A program made the translations under genes and the position numbers. From positions 1 through 64,000 of the forward strand of contig NW_026251799.1 in the NCBI RefSeq assembly GCF_025024155.1: a stretch of 64,000 bases of DNA, written 5' to 3'. Source of the stretch: Gamsiella multidivaricata. Taxonomy: Eukaryota > Mortierellomycota > Mortierellomycetes > Mortierellales > Mortierellaceae. Positions 57,887 through 64,000 of this stretch are shown here, piece by piece. The notes below the pieces were generated by a model. That model was given only the letters and a program-made list of their open reading frames with translations, did no database searches and was not told where the DNA came from. Position 1 is the first letter of the stretch, and each line of letters opens with the position of its first letter.

Positions 57887-60015
57887 TCGAGGGATGCAAT
57901 CATAATAAAATAGAAAAAGTGAATGAGTACGACTGAGAGTGAAGGGTAGCGAGAATGGTGTATCAGTCCAAACAATGCGTACGCCAACCTAGCACTCTAA
58001 TAGGGACCAGGCCGATTTACATAAGAGAATGACAGTGCGTCCTCGCTAGGCTTATCGCGACGTGTTCAAGCTGCAGCAGCTGTTCGTCTGCGCCACGTGA
58101 TACATACGCCTTGGTTAAAAAAACGCAAGAGCCAGCAAAGATGGCGCGCGCGCAAGCAGTTTGTATACGTGCCGGCGCGCCTGCACGCATAGTCTATGCC
58201 GGCACGCTGTTCCAAGGCGAGGCCCCAAATGGTTGCACCCGAACCGCACCCGGACCGCATTTTCGGATCGGCTGGGCGGAGCAAGTACAGCTCACAAAAT
58301 GCTATTTCATATCTGGGTCGGGGCTGTGCGAAGCGCTTGCAAGGGGCGACTCCTAATTGAACGCGTAACGCGTGTTCCGAGACGTCAAGAACAGGGGCCC
58401 CCCTTTCTCTCATTTTACAAAATGTCTTTTGTTGGGCTTTAGTGTCAATGTAGATCTTCTGGGGTAAAGAGTCCTAGTCATGAGGTGCCAAGGAACAGAA
58501 ACCTCCGATAGTCCTTCACCGCTGAATCCAGAACAGGGTGCACACTCTGAAGTGAACAGAACCGATTCCCCTGACCTCTCATTCAGCATCTCACCTCATA
58601 CTTTTAAAGGGCGACTCACAATTGCTCCGCAATGGTCTTACCATCTTTAAAACGTGATTGGCACCACGGTCAGTTATCGAGGCAGCAAAACGGTCGGACA
58701 CTCAACTGCCCAATCTCCTTTATCGCTGTCACCAACACATGGATCTGCTTGAGGCATTTCTCGTACACACTAAATGGTCGGAAGGAGGATATAATTGCAC
58801 CATAGTTTGGTGATGCTCAGGGACTGCAATTGCGCATTCGTATGCTGGTCTATCGGTGTTGAAAAATAACCACGAGCATGGGCCATGAACCATGACGTCT
58901 TTGCGTTCCATGTGTGTAAGCGATACCCTGCCTGTACTTGGCATGACATTATGATGAGAACTGGCAAGTCTGGGCACAGCAATGGCAATGCATATGAATT
59001 TGCAATAAAGAATTCCGTATTAGGACAGGCGAAGAGGACTTGGGAACCAATCTTATGATTTATCTGGTGCAGGGCCCAAGACCGTTATTGAGTGTAACAT
59101 GCTGTAGACACGTATTGTTTATTCCTCTTGCGGATAAAAAAACTATGTGTAAGTGCCAAGGCCACGTCTGAGCATAGGTTATTTGTGTATATATTTTATT
59201 TTATTTTCTATCTGGGGAATCCTACAGAGAGAGAAGGACAGATCAGTCCGATCAGGCTCTATCTCTATCTCTCTCTCTCGATTAACAACAGAGCGCTTAG
59301 ACATACCTTAGACACATGGCGAAGCGGGTGTCGCTGCTGCCCCTGAGAAAGGGTCATGAGTAACCATAGGCCGGTAATGGAAGAGGGGGCCGGTAACTGA
59401 CTCTACCGACCAACGTGGTTGAGCGTAATTTTAGTTCAAGGCTGAGCATTGTATAAAAAAATATATTGCTGGCATGTGAAGATGAGCGTACGAAGGAAAT
59501 TAGAACGACCCTGAGCGTTGTGTACAACTTTGAAAAGAAATAGACTGGAAGGACGACGAGGATAATGATGATGATCCGTTTTGAAGTGTAGTAATGACAA
59601 TGATGCGGTCCGCGTGGTTTATCTTGGCATCGCATTGGCCCTACCACCCTACTGCATGGGTACTCGCGTTCACTTTGCTATGTATGTTGTAGCAGGGGCA
59701 CACGCATCCATCTTCCCATCCCCTAATACACGTATGACATGATGCAACGATCCATCACAGCCAGTGCGTCCACAGCAAACACGGGAAAGGGAGTGATTGT
59801 AGACAGTTGTTAAGAAAAAAGGGAGAGAGAGGGGGATTGCTCTCGAGGGAGTATATGCTATCGGATGTTGTAAAGAGTAGAGGTTCAATTGGCCATCCGT
59901 TACTGTGTATTAAATAGACTACATACGTCTTGGACGTATTCATGCTCCTACAATACCGTATTTCATACTCCTGCGATGCACATGTGTAAGTGGATCGGTC
60001 CGTGTTTACTGGAGG

Positions 60016-60024
60016 TATAAATAC
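60016..60024 (+). promoter_or_regulatory. TATA element of the ABCG gene
   Basis: GTATAAATA, about 345 bp before the proposed ATG, followed by a CT-rich leader. Confidence 0.5.
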
Positions 60025-60181
60025 AGCACCGACCAGGATACATTCCCTCCTTTCGATCCGAGTTCGATTTCACTGACATTCACGATTTACAACCCACATA
60101 TTCAAAAGAGCATTGAGGACGAAGCATATTGTTCATTGTCATCAACATCCATACTCTCCATCCCTACTCCCACTTCCACTC

Positions 60182-60232
60182 TCTCTCCTCATCTCTCCTC
60201 ATCTCTCCTCATCTCTCCTCATCTCTCCTCAT
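60182..60232 (+). repeat. TCTCCTCATC decamer, about five copies
   Basis: Perfect tandem decamers in the probable 5' UTR of the ABCG gene. Confidence 0.85.
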
Positions 60233-60366
60233 TCATTCCTCGACTGTAAATCAGATCTCTCCCTCACCTTCCCACGCTTGGACTGCACACATTTTGTCAC
60301 ACGACAAACTGAAAATCATTTCCTTGACGGGAGCGAACCTATCCCTTAAAAGGCACATTTCAGGGC

Positions 60367-63300
60367 ATGGATCCATTAGATTACTACGCCCTTCTGAGGC
60401 TGGTCGATGCACCAGGGATTGTCGTACGTGTGCAAGCATTGCATAGACACCATTTTCCTCGTTTTATACAAACGCATATTGATCCCTTACCCTCTTCTTT
60501 TATTTTGTTCCCTCCTTCTCTTACATACAGCCTGGAAATGGACCAGCATGTCAATATGTACAGACGCCCATCAATTCTCAAGTCAATGCATCGACTCCCA
60601 CATGGACATGTCCAGCTGGGTAAGGCCTGAAGCATGACCGACAGGGCTCTAGTATCTATCCATTGAGAAGTACTAACGCTGCTACTAATTCCGATGCAAT
60701 TAGCCAATTCTGCCTATCCCCCAAACACTCGGCACCCTGTCCACCGGTAAGCATTCCATCTTATTTCCCCTGCCTTGTAATAAGACAATAGTGAATGGAC
60801 ATGATTTTGCTGACTGGAAACTATATCTTTCGATGCCGCCATAGGGGTTCTACTGTCCTGCAAACACGGCACAGCCAATGTACTGCTGTCCAGGCTACTA
60901 CTGCTCATTAGATACGACAACCATCAGTATCTGCCCTGAAAACCATTACTGTCCCGCAGGATCCGTCGGTGGAGGCGTAAGTGCATGAGCTCTAAAATTA
61001 ATCTTGGTCAAATGTACCATCAAACAATCAACCAACCAACCTTCTCATCTCTTGTGATCTTCATTTGCGTATAGACATCTTGTTTGTGGTTGGCCTCTTG
61101 TCCGGCAGGTAGTTCCTCGGCCTCGAAGTTTGGTCTGATCCTGTTTGTCCTCCTGTTCATCGTCGGCATTTGCATCGTCTTCTATATCCACAAGCGCTTC
61201 GAGACAGTCAAGGCCCATCATCTGGAGAAACGCCTTCGCTGGATCCACAATCACAACGAAAACCACGACAATCTCTTGGGTGCAGATGATGAGCAACAGG
61301 ATGGAGACGAGAGCATAGACCAGGAGACCAAGTCGACAAAGACCTCGAGCAGCCCCGATATCAATGTCACCAACCCCGACATGTCGACTTCTGAACTGGT
61401 GACGAAAGAGTCTGTTGTCCAGATCGGCGACGACGAGAGCGATGCTACCATGGTACCGTCAACCAAGAACCATAAGAAGAAGACGAGCAAAGTCTCTCAG
61501 ACATTCGACATTGAGTTTGAACACCTAGGTTTAACTCTCTCCAATGGAACGTCTATCCTCCAGGTAATACTCCGCTTCATCGCGTGCTAATGCATCTAAC
61601 TGTGTTGCATCTACTTACGCATATTCTTTCTCCTTTTTTTTTTCTTTCACAGAACGTGTCTGGTATCTTGCGAAGTGGGAGGACGTGCGCCATTATGGGA
61701 CCCTCAGGTTCGGGAAAGACAACGCTCATCTCAATGCTGACTTCCAAAATCCCAAAGGACGAGGGCCGCATCCTGATCAACGGACAGGGGGAGGACTTGA
61801 GCTACTATCGCAAACTGATTGGATTCGTCCCTCAAGAGGATATCATGATGCGCGAGTTGACGGTCCACGATGTACTGTTGCACTCGGCTTACATGCGTCT
61901 GCCCTCGGATCTCAGAAGGACTCAGATGACGGAGAAGGTGCTTGAGATTGTCGACTTTCTGGGGCTGAACTCCGTCATGGACTCAGTTGTGGGTGACGCA
62001 GAACGGAGAGGTATCTCTGGTGGACAGCGCAAGCGCGTGAACATTGGTATGGAGCTGGTCACGGATCCCAGTATTCTTTTCTTGGATGAGCCAACCTCAG
62101 GTCTTGACTCGAGTACCAGTGGCGATGTCTGCAAGCTGCTCAAGTCGGTGGCTCGCCATAAGGGCCTGACCGTTGCGGCTGTCATTCATTCCCCCAGCCC
62201 CATTGCCTTTGACCAGTTTGATGATCTCCTATTGCTCGGACAGAACGGTCGCGTTGTCTTTCACGGTCCTCGGACTGAAGCACCTGCTTACTTTACTGCT
62301 ATCGGCTTCCCTGTGCCTTCGAACTCGAGTCCCTCTGATTTCTACATGGATGTCATCTCGAATAACGTCAAGTCCAAGATCACAAAGAAATTCAAGCCCT
62401 TCTACCTGTCCAGATACTGGGAATCGTACTGCAGACGTGCCCAAAGCTTTTACGCTGACCCCGGCACTGAAGTCGAATACCGCTATCCTTCGCCGCATAC
62501 ATCAAGGCCAGCATCACCGCACCTCAATCCAAGAGTCTCTGCTCTGTTGTCGTATCCGAACTTGAACCAGTCTGCCATCTCGATCCAGCAAGGCAGCCAT
62601 GGTTTCCCAGAGTCGTTGGCGATGACTAATGTTAACAACATGTCCTCGCTGGCACTGCCATCTTCCGCAGTAAGCCCCACAGGGGTGATGTCCTCAGCTT
62701 CATCTGCTACTTTGCATCCACCAACTCAGACTCATCAGAAGCGCCTCAGCCAGCATAAGTCTGTCACCATGTCGCGGGATTCGATCCACCAAAAGTCCGC
62801 TGCCTCCTCACCCAGAGCATCTATGGCACTCAGCGACTTTACATCGATGTATTCGACTCCTCCACCACCGGAGCATCTGACCTATTGGGAGACCCTCCAG
62901 AAATCAGCTCGTATCTTCTTGATCGAGTCGCGCATGTGGTGGAAGGGTGTCTTTGCCGAGACTGTCGAAACAGTGCAGGGAATCCTCCTGAGACGCAAGG
63001 ACCCCGTCCGTAACACTGCCAACCCGTTCATGATGTTCTGGTTCTGTCTGAACCGGGCCCGCCTGCAGATCTACAGGAACCAGCGCCAGTTCCTCTACGA
63101 CCAGCTGTTGCATCTCGGATGCGGTCTCTTTATTTCCGTGGCAGCCTCTCGTTTCGATTACTTGGGTCGACAGCCGGACATGATCTGCGCGATGACACCC
63201 TTTCAGCTCAAGGTCAACTGTCAGAACCCAACGGACCACTTGACAGAGGTTGGTGTCTTCATCGCACTAGGTGTCTGCTTTGCGGGTATCTCTGTTGGCT

Positions 63301-63893
63301 CCATGACCTTTGGCAATGAAAAGATTGTGTACTGGCGCGAGAAGTCCTCGGGCCTGCTCACGCTCCCATACTACTTGGCCAAGGTCATTGCGGACATTCC
63401 TAGGATCATCCTTGCAGGAATCATGTTCTCCATCTCGCTCGTCATCTTCTTCAACCAGCGCTCGAACTACTTTTACCTGCTCTTCATCATCATCATGCTC
63501 TACGCTGTTGCGTTCGCGATGGGTTACCTGCTGTCGGCGTTGGTACCCCAGAACCGGGTCTCGCTCGTCGGAACAGGATTTACATTGGCCTGGGCGATCG
63601 TGTTCTCGGGCGATGCGCCGGATCTTGCGGACGTCATGGCCTCGGCGTCTTCGGGCTATACGGCCACGAGATGGCTGTGGATCATTTCGGCCCCCAGATA
63701 TGCGATAGAGGCGATTTATCTGCGGGAGGTTCAGGCGCGTCCGTGGGAGGAGATCAGGACACAGCCTCTGTCTCATACGTACGAGCTTGGCCAGTTCTGG
63801 TGGTGCTTCCAGTCGATGGCAATAATTTTGTTGGGATGGCATGTATTGGCGTTCTTTAGCTTCAAGCTGAAGGATCGGTCCAAACAGAAGTAG
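60367..63893 (+). CDS. ABCG-subfamily half transporter with cysteine-rich N-terminus (1016 aa)
   Basis: ATP-driven membrane exporter. Six exons fit in frame: 60367-60423, 60531-60619, 60704-60746, 60845-60976, 61075-61563, 61653-63893. The N-terminus has repeated Cys motifs (TWTCPAG, QFCLSPKHSAPCPPGFYCP, YCCPGYYC, CPENHYCPAG) and then a first membrane span (FGLILFVLLFIVGICIVFY), as in the plant ABCG24/ABCG28 type. The ABC domain shows Walker A GPSGSGKTT (residues 286-294), Q-loop FVPQED, signature ISGGQRKR, Walker B ILFLDEPTSGLDS and H-loop VIHSP. The six-span ABC2 membrane region occupies the last 250 residues. A Ser-rich insert sits between ABC and membrane domains. The first exon and ATG are the least certain. 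Substrate unknown. Confidence 0.92.
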
Positions 63894-64000
63894 AGATGGC
63901 TGCTCGCGATGTATACGGTCGTCCCCTTCTTCAGACCTTTTTCTTTTTGTTTATACCAGTTCCTAATTTCTCTCCCATCAATCCTAACCTTTTTTCATGT
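63894..64000. other. 3' flank of the ABCG gene
   Basis: Presumptive 3' UTR; T-rich end of the window. Confidence 0.4.

Larger units (their letters stand above)
57887..60366. other. Intergenic stretch; no supported gene
   Basis: Contains an inverted repeat (CGTGCCGG...CCGGCACG, about 58168-58207), a GC-rich block with GCGCGCGC, and the ABCG promoter. A TATA-like GTATAAATA lies at about 60016-60024. A TCTCCTCATC decamer (about five copies) lies at 60182-60232 in the probable 5' UTR. Confidence 0.5.

Noticed and set aside
58729..58988. Possible extra Helitron fragment (VMVHGPC)
   Set aside because: Only a short HGPC-like match; no neighbouring Rep motif, so it may be chance.
59354..59943. Minus-strand frames upstream of the ABCG gene
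   Set aside because: Low complexity, no recognisable motif, and in the likely promoter region.

Overview
The window is nuclear DNA of a filamentous fungus. Genes carry short GT-AG introns with poly-T/poly-A tracts. The conserved set is fungal: Sla2/End4 endocytic adaptor, Golgi apyrase Ynd1, Dap1, an alpha-arrestin with PY motifs, a fungal bZIP and Tdp1 with ubiquitin-interacting motifs. Expanded F-box/LRR and Crinkler (CRN) families, Helitron and TnpB/Fanzor-like debris, and U2 snRNA genes suggest an early-diverging Mucoromycota lineage. Mortierellomycotina is my best guess, from gene content only.

Region 1 (1-35 kb) is a compact housekeeping block. From the left it holds a partial importin-9/Kap114 gene (-), two tandem four-span membrane proteins (-), a decayed F-box copy next to an intact F-box/LRR gene (+), tyrosyl-DNA phosphodiesterase 1 (-), a mitochondrial GGQ release-factor-like protein (+), an alpha-arrestin (-), a U2 snRNA gene (-), sla2 (+), a 149-aa EF-hand protein (-), Ynd1 apyrase (+), Dap1 (-), an LmbE/PIG-L-like protein with 69 uninterrupted glutamines (-) and a bZIP factor (-). 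Many neighbours are convergent with short 3' gaps.

Region 2 (35-59 kb) is an accessory, repeat-rich island. It contains a broken CRN gene with a P-loop, decayed TnpB/Fanzor-like fragments, a tiny cysteine-rich secreted-type ORF with promoter tandem repeats, a stand-alone Prp6-like HAT protein, a hAT-type MITE with a perfect 8-bp target duplication plus a relative 3.3 kb away, an apparently intact CRN-nuclease-kinase gene, and a dead Helitron (frameshifts, in-frame stop, loss of the catalytic tyrosine segment, truncated helicase). At the Helitron's 3' end lie about three divergent intron-exon-like tandem units. A coiled-coil protein with an internal duplication, a second U2 snRNA gene with the same promoter, F-box/LRR debris and a basic Ala/Ser-repeat protein follow.

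Region 3 (59-64 kb) holds a six-exon ABCG half transporter with a cysteine-rich luminal N-terminus.

Exon coordinates were derived by hand from splice sites and reading-frame continuity. No similarity search was run, so family names rest on motif recognition.
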